Origin: Alphaproteobacteria bacterium
GTDB lineage: Bacteria > Pseudomonadota > Alphaproteobacteria > UBA8366 > Aestuariispiraceae
DNA: 64,000 nucleotides
Direction: 5' to 3'
Assembly (NCBI GenBank): GCA_024743195.1
Contig: JANSXE010000005.1
Coordinates: 1-64,000, forward strand
Below the pieces are notes generated by a model that saw only the letters and a list, made by a program, of their open reading frames with translations, had not been told where the DNA came from and did no database searches. The position numbers and the translations under genes were made by a program. Positions 35,104 to 43,088 of the stretch are shown here, piece by piece. The first letter of the stretch is position 1, and each line of letters opens with the position of its first letter.

Positions 35104-37416
35104 TCAGACCCGGATCGAAGCGTCGGCCTGCTGCGCCTGCTTCTCCATCAGGCGCTCGATCTGGCCCTTGCCGGTGAGGTACTGGTTGGGCCAGGCCACG
35201 TCGCCGTAGCCCTGCTGGGCGGCCGCCTTCAGCGTCCAGTACGGGTCCCAGAGATGCGGCCGCGCAAGACAGCAGATGTCGGCGCGGCCCGCCATCAGGA
35301 TCGAGTTGACGTGATCGATCTCATAGATGTTGCCGACCGCCATGGTCGGGATCTCCGCCTCGTTGCGGATGCGGTCGGAAAAGGGCGTCTGGAACATGCG
35401 GCCATAGACCGGCTGCGCGTCGGTCGAGGTCTGGCCGGCGGAGACGTCGACGATGTCGACGCCGGCCTGTTTCAGCATCTTGGCGATCTCGACCGATTCC
35501 GCCGGCGTGATTCCCAGGTCGCCAACCCAATCGTTGGAGGAGATGCGGACCGAAATCGGCTTATCTTCCGGCCAGACGGCGCGCACCGCCCGGAAGACCT
35601 CCAGCGGATAGCGCATCCGGTTCTCGAGGCGTCCGCCGTATTCGTCCTCCCGCTTGTTCATCAGGGGCGTGATGAAAGCGCTCATCAGATAGCCGTGGGC
35701 GTAGTGCAGCTCCAGCATGTCGAAGCCCGCGCGCTCCGCCCGTTCGGCGGCGGCGACGAAGTCCGCCGTCACCCGGTTCATGTCGTCCCGGGTCATCGCG
35801 CGCGGAATCTGGTTGCGCGGCGACCAGGGCACGGCGGAGGGGGCGATGATCTCCCAATTGCCCTCGGGCAGCGGCGCGTCCATCTCCTCCCAGCCGACCT
35901 GGGTCGAGCCCTTCGGGCCGGCGTGCCCGAGTTGCAGGCAGATCTTGGCCTCCGACAGGCCGTGCACGGCGTCGACGACCCGCTTCCAGGCGGCCTCGTG
36001 CGCGTCGGTGTAAATCCCGGCGCAGCCCGGCGTGATGCGCCCGTCGGCGCTGACGTCCGTCATCTCGGTGAAGACGAGTCCCGCCCCGCCCTGGGCGCGC
36101 GCGCCGTAATGCACCAGATGGAAGTCGCCGATCAGGCCGTCCTCGGCCGAATACATCGACATCGGCGAGACCGCGATGCGGTTGGCGAGCTCCATGCCGC
36201 GCAGCCGGAAGGGCGCGAACATCGGCGGGATCTGTTCCTGCGTCTCGCGCCCGCGGGCCTGGCCGACGAACCAGCGCTCGGCCCCCTCCAGCCAGGCCTT
36301 GTCGCGCAGGCGCAGATTCTCGTGGCTGACCCGCTGCGAACGCGTGAGCAGCGAGTAGGCGAACTGGATCGGCTCCAGGTGAAAATAGCGCTCCACCTCC
36401 TCGAACCATTCGGTGGAGTTGCGCGCGGCCGATTGGATTCGCAGCACCTCCAGCCGGCGCGCCTCCTGATACTCCTGGAGCACGTCGTCGAGCGGTCGGC
36501 CGCCCTCGATCACCCCCGCCTTCAGCATGGCGGCGAGGTCGATCGCGTCCTCCATCGCAAGCTTGGTGCCCGAGCCGATCGAGAAATGCGCCGTGTGCGC
36601 CGCGTCGCCCATCAGCACGACGTTCCCGTGGCGCCAGCGCTTGCAGGAGACGCGCGGGAAATTCAGCCAGGCCGAGCCGCGCAGATGACGCGCATTGCTC
36701 ATCAGGGGCTGGCCGTCGAGATAGTCGGCGAAGATCTCCTCGCACAGGCGGATCGAGTCCGCCTGATCCGCCGTGTCGAGACCCAAGCCTTCCCAGGTCT
36801 CCGGCGCGCACTCGACGATGAAGGTCGAGGTCTCGCCGTCGAACTTGTAGGCGTGGGCCCAGATCCAGCCGGCCTCCGTCTTCTCGAAGATGAAGGTGAA
36901 GGCGTCGAAGACCTTGTTGATCCCGAGCCAGATGAACTTGTTCCGGCGTGTGTCGACATCGGGTTCGAAAGCGTCCGCGAACTGGGTCCGGATTTTCGAG
37001 TTGATGCCGTCGGAGGCGATGATCAGGTCGGCGTCCGCGTAGGCCTCCACCCCCTCGACCTCGACCTCGAACGCCAGCGTGACGCCGAGCTCCTGCGCCC
37101 GGTCCTGCAGGATGTTCAAGAGCCGCTTGCGCCCGATGCCGGAAAAGCCGTGTCCGCCCGAGGTGACGCAGGCGCCCTTGAAATGCACGTCGATGTCGTC
37201 CCAATGGGCGAACTCGCCCAGGATCGTCTCGGCGCTGACGGGGTCGCTGTCGCGCAGATTGTCCATGGTCTCGTCGGACAGGACGACGCCCCAGCCGAAG
37301 GTGTCGTAGGGGCGGTTGCGCTCGACCACGGTGATGTCGTGGGAGGCGTCCTGAAGCTTCATCAGGATCGCGAAATAGAGACCCGCGGGCCCGCCGCCGA
37401 TGCACACGATCTTCAT
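35104..37416 (-). CDS. Bifunctional FAD monooxygenase/old-yellow-enzyme reductase (2-aminobenzoyl-CoA monooxygenase/reductase type)
   Basis: 770 residues, two fused flavoenzymes. Residues 1-380 are a salicylate-hydroxylase-like FAD monooxygenase: GGGPAGLY (7-14), the RKRLLNILQ segment and [24 protein letters not shown]. Residues about 390-750 are an old-yellow-enzyme FMN barrel: [51 protein letters not shown]. This fusion and length match the Azoarcus evansii enzyme that hydroxylates and then reduces 2-aminobenzoyl-CoA without oxygenolytic ring cleavage; salicylyl-CoA 5-hydroxylase is a related alternative name. First gene of the operon, with GGGAGACGG before the ATG. Confidence 0.93.
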   Translation of the reverse strand: MKIVCIGGGPAGLYFAILMKLQDASHDITVVERNRPYDTFGWGVVLSDETMDNLRDSDPVSAETILGEFAHWDDIDVHFKGACVTSGGHGFSGIGRKRLLNILQDRAQELGVTLAFEVEVEGVEAYADADLIIASDGINSKIRTQFADAFEPDVDTRRNKFIWLGINKVFDAFTFIFEKTEAGWIWAHAYKFDGETSTFIVECAPETWEGLGLDTADQADSIRLCEEIFADYLDGQPLMSNARHLRGSAWLNFPRVSCKRWRHGNVVLMGDAAHTAHFSIGSGTKLAMEDAIDLAAMLKAGVIEGGRPLDDVLQEYQEARRLEVLRIQSAARNSTEWFEEVERYFHLEPIQFAYSLLTRSQRVSHENLRLRDKAWLEGAERWFVGQARGRETQEQIPPMFAPFRLRGMELANRIAVSPMSMYSAEDGLIGDFHLVHYGARAQGGAGLVFTEMTDVSADGRITPGCAGIYTDAHEAAWKRVVDAVHGLSEAKICLQLGHAGPKGSTQVGWEEMDAPLPEGNWEIIAPSAVPWSPRNQIPRAMTRDDMNRVTADFVAAAERAERAGFDMLELHYAHGYLMSAFITPLMNKREDEYGGRLENRMRYPLEVFRAVRAVWPEDKPISVRISSNDWVGDLGITPAESVEIAKMLKQAGVDIVDVSAGQTSTDAQPVYGRMFQTPFSDRIRNEAEIPTMAVGNIYEIDHVNSILMAGRADICCLARPHLWDPYWTLKAAAQQGYGDVAWPNQYLTGKGQIERLMEKQAQQADASIRV

Positions 37417-37464
37417 GGCCGTCTCCCAAGCTCCGATTCGGAATCCGATGTTTCAGGCTTAAAC

Positions 37465-37480
37465 ATTTTAAGCTTAAAAT
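37465..37480 (-). promoter_or_regulatory. Perfect 16-bp palindrome ATTTTAAGCTTAAAAT, probable MarR operator
   Basis: AT-rich palindrome 49 bp upstream of the fused monooxygenase gene, with an extra GCTTAAA half-site at 37458-37464. MarR proteins bind AT-rich palindromes of this length. It lies between two divergent genes, so it could control both the aminobenzoate operon and the transhydrogenase gene at 37644. Protein binding is inferred. Confidence 0.6.
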
Positions 37481-37570
37481 ATTTATCGTCAAGCGCGCCC
37501 GATTGCCCGCCCGCCTGCGCCGTGGAATGATCCGGCCGGTCGGCTCGGGCGCCCCCGGGGGGGGGCCAGG

Positions 37571-37597
37571 GCGCCCGGGGCGCCCGGGGCGCCCGGG
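37571..37597. repeat. 9-bp microsatellite, three copies of GCGCCCGGG
   Basis: Three perfect tandem 9-mers preceded by a run of nine or more G (37556-37565), upstream of the transhydrogenase gene. Such tracts are prone to slippage. They lie in the promoter interval, so copy number could alter spacing. Confidence 0.75.
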
Positions 37598-37643
37598 GCA
37601 GTCGACTGCGAGAGCTTAGAACAGAGCGGACGGGAGCGACGCC

Positions 37644-38948
37644 ATGGCCTTGAGCCCCTATTTCACCCCCAGCCCCGACGGCGACCACGCCTTCACGGTG
37701 GAGGCGCCGAAGATCAAGTTCGGCCACGGGTCCCTGGGCGAAGTGGGCGGCGACGCGAAAGCGCTCGGCGTGACGCGCGCGGCGCTGTTCTGCGATCCGA
37801 AGATCGCCGAGCTGCCGGCGGCCGAAACGGTCCAGGCCGGCCTCAAGGCCGCCGGCGTCGACGTCGCCCTCTACACCGACATGGAGATCGAGCCCACCGA
37901 CCGCTCCTTCAAAGCGGCGGCGGACTTCGCGCGCGACGGCGGCTTCGACGGCTACATCTCGCTCGGCGGCGGCTCCACCATGGACACGGCCAAGGCGGCG
38001 AACCTCTACGCCAGCTATCCCGACGACTTCCTGGCCTACGTCAACGCGCCGATCGGCGCGGCGAAGCCGGTTCCCGGACCGCTGGCCCCGCATATCGCCT
38101 GCCCCACGACCTTCGGCACGGCCTCGGAATGCACCGGAATCGCGATCTTCGATCTGTTGGAGATGGAGGCCAAGACCGGCATCGCGAACGCCCGCCTGCG
38201 TCCCAGCCTCGGCGTGCTGGATCCGGGCGTGCTGGAAAGCCTGCCGGCGCCGGTCATTGCGGCCAATGGCTTCGACGTGTTCAGCCACGCCTTCGAAAGC
38301 CTGACCGCGCGCCCCTACAGCCAACGGCCGCGGCCGGAGGATCCGACCAGGCGCCCGCTGAGTCAAGGCGCCAATCCTTATTCCGATCTCGCCTGCAAAG
38401 AGGCGATTCGGCTCGTCGGCGACCATCTGGTGCGCGCCGTCAACGACCCGCAGCCGGAGGATTACGAGGCGCTGATGTTCGCCGGCATGCTGGCCGGCAT
38501 CGGCTTCGGCAACGCCGGCTGCCATGTCCCGCACGCGATGAGCTACGCCGTCGCCGGGCTGGTGAAGGACTACATCCCCGAAGGCTGGGCGACCAACGCC
38601 CCGATGGTCCCGCACGGGATCTCGGTCATCGTCAACGCGCCGGCCGTCTTCCGCTTCATCGGGGCCGCCTGCCCCGAGCGCCATCTGCTGGGGGCCAAGG
38701 CGATGGGCGCCGACGTCTCGGGCGTCGCGCCGGAAGAGGCGGGCGCCGCGCTCGCCGAGCGGATCGTCGACATGATGCGCCAGACCGGCATGCCGAACGG
38801 CTTGCAGGGCGTGGGCTACGACGAGTCTGATATCGACGATCTGGTCGCGAAATCCGCGCCCCAGCGCCGGCTTCTGGACAATGCGCCGCAGGCGATCCAC
38901 GAGGCGGAACTCCGGACGCTCTTCCGCGACGCGATGCGCTATTGGTAG
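37644..38948 (+). CDS. Hydroxyacid-oxoacid transhydrogenase (iron-containing alcohol dehydrogenase family)
   Basis: 434 residues, longer than typical Fe-ADHs (about 385) and matching the ADHFE1-like transhydrogenase group. Motifs: YISLGGGSTMDTAKAANLY (cofactor), CPTTFGTASECTGIAIF, FDVFSHAFESLTARPY and GFGNAGCHVPHAMSYAVAG with MVPHGISV, which supply the metal-binding Asp/His set. It interconverts hydroxy- and oxo-acids such as 4-hydroxybutyrate and 2-oxoglutarate without free NAD. Divergent from the aminobenzoate operon; a metabolic link is possible but unproven. Confidence 0.88.
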   Translation: MALSPYFTPSPDGDHAFTVEAPKIKFGHGSLGEVGGDAKALGVTRAALFCDPKIAELPAAETVQAGLKAAGVDVALYTDMEIEPTDRSFKAAADFARDGGFDGYISLGGGSTMDTAKAANLYASYPDDFLAYVNAPIGAAKPVPGPLAPHIACPTTFGTASECTGIAIFDLLEMEAKTGIANARLRPSLGVLDPGVLESLPAPVIAANGFDVFSHAFESLTARPYSQRPRPEDPTRRPLSQGANPYSDLACKEAIRLVGDHLVRAVNDPQPEDYEALMFAGMLAGIGFGNAGCHVPHAMSYAVAGLVKDYIPEGWATNAPMVPHGISVIVNAPAVFRFIGAACPERHLLGAKAMGADVSGVAPEEAGAALAERIVDMMRQTGMPNGLQGVGYDESDIDDLVAKSAPQRRLLDNAPQAIHEAELRTLFRDAMRYW

Positions 38949-39080
38949 ACCGGAAGGCCGCTGAGAGCCCGCTTGGGCGCCCATTTCGTCCCGAATCGGC
39001 CGGTTTCGCCTGCCCAAGAAACAGTCAGCCCTAGGCAGAGGCGCATCCGTCGCCTATATTGAGACCGATGCTGTAGCGAA

Positions 39081-39117
39081 CGCCCTGCAGGCAATTTGTC
39101 TGCGCGGGGTCGTTTTT
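39081..39117 (+). terminator. Terminator-like hairpin with T5, possibly ending a small transcript
   Basis: GCAGGCA/TGTCTGC (one G-T pair) around ATT, flanked by CCC/GGG, then TTTTT at 39113-39117. It lies 133 bp past the transhydrogenase stop and may terminate that mRNA. A TATATT word at 39055-39060 upstream leaves open a short separate RNA. The rest of 38949-39309 shows no gene. Confidence 0.45.
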
Positions 39118-39309
39118 CGCTGTTCGGCGTTCAGATATGCACGGACCGCGTAGCTTTTTCTTCCGCCATGCGTTTTCCGCAAGATCGCCTTGCGCAAACC
39201 GAATTGGTGTGACGAATGGGTTTACGGTATGTGTCCGTTGGATTTCAGGTGGGGTCTCGCCGTCTCGCGGGGTCCTCCTGACGGCAACCGATGGAGACGG
39301 ATCCGAGAG

Positions 39310-39480
39310 ATGAGCGATTCAAGCAAGAACAAGAAGCCGGAGTCGGACCGCCAGTACGAGGCGAAGACCCGAAAGTGCCTGATGTGCCGGAACGAGTTCA
39401 AGAGCACCTGGCCGGGCGAGCGGGTGTGCTCGAATTGCAAGCAGACGAGCGCCTGGAACGATTCGTCCCTCGCCGCCTGA
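39310..39480 (+). CDS. Small conserved zinc-ribbon-like protein
   Basis: 56 residues from the ATG at 39310, with GAGAG just upstream. Two CxxC knuckles, CLMC and CSNC, about 15 residues apart form a probable zinc ribbon; the end reads TSAWNDSSLAA. I recall similar short alphaproteobacterial proteins with CLMC...W.GER.C..C and a SAW ending, so it looks conserved, but no function is known. A strong terminator follows 50 bp downstream, showing a self-contained transcription unit. Confidence 0.75.
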   Translation: MSDSSKNKKPESDRQYEAKTRKCLMCRNEFKSTWPGERVCSNCKQTSAWNDSSLAA

Positions 39481-39529
39481 TCGGCCGGCGAGAGGTGCGG
39501 CGCGCCCCGCGGCGCGCGCAGCTTCGCGG

Positions 39530-39574
39530 AAAACCCGGGATCGAACGCGCCCCACGCGTTTGACCCGGGTTTTT
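39530..39574 (+). terminator. Strong rho-independent terminator
   Basis: AAAACCCGGG (39530-39539) pairs perfectly with CCCGGGTTTT (39564-39573), an inner stem AACGCG/CGCGTT extends it, and the T run reaches 39574. It ends the small zinc-ribbon gene and, being symmetric, could work in both directions. Confidence 0.88.
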
Positions 39575-39620
39575 CGTGCGCCACTTTCCTCGCCCTAGCG
39601 AAACCGGCGGGAGCGAGCGA

Positions 39621-40283
39621 ATGTTGACGGACGCGGCGGTCGAGACCCTGTTTCAGCGCTTCGAGGCGCGCTTTCCCGACGACAATCGCCAGCCGGATAA
39701 GGTTCAGCGCGATCCCTTCAAGAGCCTCGTTTCGGTGATGCTCTCCGCCCAGTCGCGCGACGCCATGACCGCCAAGGCCAGGGACCGACTGTTCGCCGTC
39801 GCCGAGACGCCCGAGGCGATCCTGGAGCTGCCCGAAGAGCGCTTGGCGGACCTCATAAAGCCCTGCGGCCTCTACAATATGAAGGCCCGCAACCTGCACC
39901 GAATGTGCCGCGCGCTGATTGAGGAGCGGGGCGGCGTCATCCCCGCCGACCGCGCCGGCCTGACCGCGCTCCCCGGCGTCGGGCGCAAGTCCGCCGACAT
40001 CATGCTGCGCTTCACCTTCGGGCAGCCGGTGACGGCCGTGGACACGCACGTGCACCGGGTATGCAACCGCCTCGGCCTCGCGCACGGCAAGACGGAAGCG
40101 CAGACGGCGGCCGCGCTCGCCCCGCGCATCCCGGCGCGCTACGGCTTCGGCGCCCATGTCTGGCTCCTGGAGCACGGCAAGCGCCTGTGCCGATCGCGCA
40201 CGCCGCACTGCGCCGCCTGCTTCCTCGAGGATCTGTGCGAGAAGAATCCGGCGCCCCCCAAGGCGAAGAAGCGCCGGGAGTAG
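39621..40283 (+). CDS. nth: Endonuclease III
   Basis: 220 residues from the ATG at 39621 (an earlier in-frame start would add unrelated residues inside the terminator). A base-excision repair DNA glycosylase/AP lyase for oxidised pyrimidines. The helix-hairpin-helix LPGVGRKSA carries catalytic K123, and D141 lies in VDTHVHRV. The [4Fe-4S] cysteines C190, C197, C200 and C206 follow the C-x6-C-x2-C-x5-C pattern. All key residues are present. Basic C-terminal tail. Confidence 0.97.
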   Translation: MLTDAAVETLFQRFEARFPDDNRQPDKVQRDPFKSLVSVMLSAQSRDAMTAKARDRLFAVAETPEAILELPEERLADLIKPCGLYNMKARNLHRMCRALIEERGGVIPADRAGLTALPGVGRKSADIMLRFTFGQPVTAVDTHVHRVCNRLGLAHGKTEAQTAAALAPRIPARYGFGAHVWLLEHGKRLCRSRTPHCAACFLEDLCEKNPAPPKAKKRRE

Positions 40284-40356
40284 CCGGCCGGTCGACAGGC
40301 GCGCGCGGCGCTCCTACTCTGCCGCGGCCCGCGCCGCTGATCGCAAGGACGCACCG

Positions 40357-41082
40357 ATGACCGACCTGACCCTCTATCTCGGCAACCGCACCTATTCCTC
40401 CTGGTCGATGCGGGCCTGGCTGGTTCTGGAAGCCTCCGGCCTGTCCTTCGGGGAGGAGATGATCCGCCTGCGCGAGCCGGGCTTCGAAGAGGCCCTCGCC
40501 AAGGCCTCGCCGGGCCGCACCGTTCCCGCCCTGCATGACGGCGACCTGATGCTGTCGGAGACGCTCGCCATCGCGGAGTACGTCGCGGAAGCCGCGCCGG
40601 ACGCCGGCCTCTGGCCCGCCGACCGGCGGGAGCGCGCGCTGGCCCGCATGATGGCGACCCGCATGGCCGTCGGTTTCGGGCCGCTGCGCGCGGAATGCCC
40701 GATGAACCTCAGCAACCGCTTCGACGCCGGTCCGCCGTCGGAAGCCGTCCAGCGCGACATCGCCGATCTGGAGGCGCTGTGGCGCCCGCAGCTCGCGAAA
40801 CCGCGCGCGGGCGGCCCCTTCCTCTTCGGCCGCTTCGGGATCGTCGACGCCTTCTTCGCGCCCATTGCGATGCGCGCCTACACCCACCGCCTGCCCGTGG
40901 CGGAGGACGCCGCGGCGTATCTCTCCGCCCTGATCGAGGCGCCGCCGGTGCGCCGCTGGATCGAGGACGCGACCCAGGAGCCGCCGCGCGACCCGACCGT
41001 CGTCGGCATTTTCGCGAGCGCCCTCTACGACCCCGGCGACTTCCCCGTCCTGCGCGACCCCTCGCTGACGATCCGGGCGTGA
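40357..41082 (+). CDS. Glutathione S-transferase family protein
   Basis: 241 residues from the ATG at 40357. The thioredoxin-like N-domain starts TLYLGNRTYSSWSMRAWLVLE, with serine in the catalytic position, then PGRTVPALHDGDLMLSETLAIAEYVAE (cis-Pro and glutathione gamma-glutamyl site). The C-terminal helical domain includes FGRFGIVDAFFAPIAMR. It conjugates or reduces substrates with glutathione in the cytoplasm; the target is unknown. The frame is open further upstream through nth, but that part is antisense-like and unrelated. Confidence 0.9.
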   Translation: MTDLTLYLGNRTYSSWSMRAWLVLEASGLSFGEEMIRLREPGFEEALAKASPGRTVPALHDGDLMLSETLAIAEYVAEAAPDAGLWPADRRERALARMMATRMAVGFGPLRAECPMNLSNRFDAGPPSEAVQRDIADLEALWRPQLAKPRAGGPFLFGRFGIVDAFFAPIAMRAYTHRLPVAEDAAAYLSALIEAPPVRRWIEDATQEPPRDPTVVGIFASALYDPGDFPVLRDPSLTIRA

Positions 41083-41133
41083 CGTTGTGGGCCTCCCGAA
41101 ACCGCGGGACGGCTGATCCGAGGGCGACGAACG

Positions 41134-41625
41134 ATGTCTGACGGCGCGCCGACGCTGTTTCTCCTATGCGGAAAGATCGCGGCCGGGAAATCGACGCTCG
41201 CCGGCAAACTGGCGGCGCGGCCCGGGACGGTGTGCGTGAGCGAGGACCGGTGGCTCGCGGCCCTGTTCCCGAACGAGATCGTCTCCTTGGACGATTATGT
41301 GCGATGCTCCGCCCGGCTTCGCGAGGCCATCGGACCGCACGTGACGGCCCTGCTGCGGGAGGGCTTGTCGGTGGTGATGGATTTTCCCGCGAATACGCCA
41401 CGACAGCGCCGCTGGCTGCGCGGCCTGTTCGAGGCGGCCGACGTCCCTCACGAGCTTCATTTCCTCGACGTTCCGGACACTGTGTGCAAGCGCCGGCTTC
41501 TGGACAGGAACAGGTCGGGCCGGCACGCCTTCCAACCCACGGAGGCGGACTTCGACCTGGTCACCAGCTACTTCACACCGCCCGACGCGGCCGAAGGCTT
41601 CAATCTCATCATCCACCGGACCTGA
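41134..41625 (+). CDS. P-loop AAA/kinase-like ATP-binding protein (zeta-toxin-like fold)
   Basis: 163 residues. Walker A GKIAAGKS (13-20) starts a small kinase-like P-loop domain (AAA_33 type). A D in VSEDRW and VVMDFPANTPRQRRWLRGLFE resemble the substrate loop of such kinases, and RRLLDRNRSG supplies arginines for the lid. It would phosphorylate a small molecule in the cytoplasm; the substrate is unknown. There is no antitoxin partner, so a toxin role is not supported. Confidence 0.8.
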   Translation: MSDGAPTLFLLCGKIAAGKSTLAGKLAARPGTVCVSEDRWLAALFPNEIVSLDDYVRCSARLREAIGPHVTALLREGLSVVMDFPANTPRQRRWLRGLFEAADVPHELHFLDVPDTVCKRRLLDRNRSGRHAFQPTEADFDLVTSYFTPPDAAEGFNLIIHRT

Positions 41626-41740
41626 CGGTCTGGGATGACCGCGTCGGGCCGGGCGCGGGGCCGCCTCCAGACGGCAGACGATGCGGCGGGACCGGGGCGC
41701 CGCGCCCTCGAAACGCCCGATTGCCGCCCCGGATTGCGCC

Positions 41741-42604
41741 ATGCGGGCCGTCGAGCCTGTGCGGGCCATGTTGACGCGCCCGACGCTTCTGACCTGTCTG
41801 TTGACGCTGCTGATCGCCGCGCCGCTTGCGCTGCACGAGCTCGCCCGCACGCCGATCGAACCGCGCGCGCCCTCGCACACGGTGGAAAGCCGGCTCGACG
41901 GCTTCGGCCCGTCGGCGCGGGCGCGGCTGGCCGCGCCCTTCTCCCGCGCGGGCGTCCCCTATCCGCCGGCGCGGGTGCGTCTCGCCGCCTTCAAGGCGGA
42001 GGGGCGGCTCGAGCTGTTCGCCGCCGCCGGCCCGGGCGGCGCGGGCGATGCGGCGCTGCGCTTCATCAAGAGCTATCGGATGACGGCCGGCCCCCTGCCC
42101 GTCGCGCAGGCGCCGAAGGGCCCGAAGCGGCGCGCCGGCGACCGGCGGGTTCCGGAGGGGCTCTATCGGCTGCACACTCTCAACCCGAATTCGGTCGCGC
42201 ACGTCTCGATCAGGATCGGCTATCCCAACCGCTTCGACCGCGCCCGGGCGGAGGCCGAGGGCCGCGCGCCGGAGAGCCTGGGCGACGCCATCATGCTGCA
42301 TGGCGGCGGACCGTCCGGGACCGAGGGCTGCCTGGCGCTCGCGGATCGGGAGATGGAGGAGCTTTTCACGCTGCTGGCCGACGCACGGGCCGATGCCGCC
42401 CGGCGCGGCGATACGGCGCCGGCCGACATCCTGATCGCGCCGCGGGACTTCCGGACCGCCTCCCTCGACCACGCCGCGCTGGAGGCGATGACCGACGGCG
42501 CCCCCTGGACGGCCCGGCTCCATCGCGAGATCGACCGATCGCTGGCCGCCCTGCCGACGGCGGATCCCGCCGCGCGCTACCGCGCCTGGCTGGCGGCGGA
42601 CTAG
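41741..42604 (+). CDS. L,D-transpeptidase family protein (YkuD/YafK type)
   Basis: About 287 residues from the ATG at 41741; starts at 41681 and 41768 are possible and no ribosome site decides. A single N-terminal membrane segment (TLLTCLLTLLIAAPLAL) anchors it or serves as signal. The YkuD catalytic motif HGGGPSGTEGCLAL has H187 and C197 (this numbering), with PEGLYRLHTLNPNS upstream. It would form or remodel 3-3 peptidoglycan cross-links or attach lipoproteins in the periplasm. Confidence 0.87.
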   Translation: MRAVEPVRAMLTRPTLLTCLLTLLIAAPLALHELARTPIEPRAPSHTVESRLDGFGPSARARLAAPFSRAGVPYPPARVRLAAFKAEGRLELFAAAGPGGAGDAALRFIKSYRMTAGPLPVAQAPKGPKRRAGDRRVPEGLYRLHTLNPNSVAHVSIRIGYPNRFDRARAEAEGRAPESLGDAIMLHGGGPSGTEGCLALADREMEELFTLLADARADAARRGDTAPADILIAPRDFRTASLDHAALEAMTDGAPWTARLHREIDRSLAALPTADPAARYRAWLAAD

Positions 42605-42617
42605 GAGGAGGCGCCCC

Positions 42618-42920
42618 TCAGCGCATGCCCAGCGCGGACATGTAGGTCTCCAAGAGCGCGTCCTCCTCGGCGCGGTCGTCCGGGTCCTTCTTCCGCAGGC
42701 TGATGATCTTGCGCATGGTCTTCACGTCGAAGCCCTGGCTTTTGGCCTCGGCGAAGACCTCCTTCACATCGTCGGCGATCGCCTTCTTCTCCTCCTCCAG
42801 GCGCTCGACCCGCTCGATGAAGCTGCGCAGGCGCTGGCCCGTCGGCGTCTCGGAGACGGGCGTCTCCTCGTCGGTCTGCTCTTTGGGGTCGGCGTTCGGG
42901 AATCCGGCGGTCTCGGACAT
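42618..42920 (-). CDS. gapR: DUF2312 protein, GapR nucleoid-associated family
   Basis: 100 residues from the ATG at 42920. [49 protein letters not shown] is the DUF2312/GapR core, a dimeric or tetrameric coiled coil that clamps overtwisted, AT-rich DNA in Caulobacter. The acidic N-terminal extension of about 28 residues is not part of the core. Convergent with the L,D-transpeptidase gene (14 bp gap) and divergent from hemN. Confidence 0.9.
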   Translation of the reverse strand: MSETAGFPNADPKEQTDEETPVSETPTGQRLRSFIERVERLEEEKKAIADDVKEVFAEAKSQGFDVKTMRKIISLRKKDPDDRAEEDALLETYMSALGMR

Positions 42921-43039
42921 CGGCTCGGGCCTCGCTGCAAGCTTCGGGAAACGGGGCGCGTCCGCCGGTCGAGCCCGGCGGCGCGAAGTCCGCAAGGTAG
43001 CCGCCGCCCCCGCCCCCTTCAAGAGCGCGTGCAGGCCAT

Positions 43040-43053
43040 TTGACTTCGATCAA
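43040..43053 (+). promoter_or_regulatory. FNR/FixK-type box TTGAC-TTCG-ATCAA before hemN
   Basis: A close match to the FNR/Anr/FnrL consensus TTGAT-N4-ATCAA, centred about 42 bp before the hemN ATG. It agrees with oxygen-controlled expression of the oxygen-independent coproporphyrinogen oxidase, a classic FnrL target in alphaproteobacteria. It also lies 120 bp upstream of gapR on the other strand. Confidence 0.75.
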
Positions 43054-43088
43054 CGCGCAGCGCCCGCGCCGGCCCGAAACTGTCGCCC

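Noticed and set aside
41134-41625. Zeta-type toxin of a toxin-antitoxin pair
   Set aside because: No small antitoxin gene lies next to it; only the P-loop kinase fold is supported.
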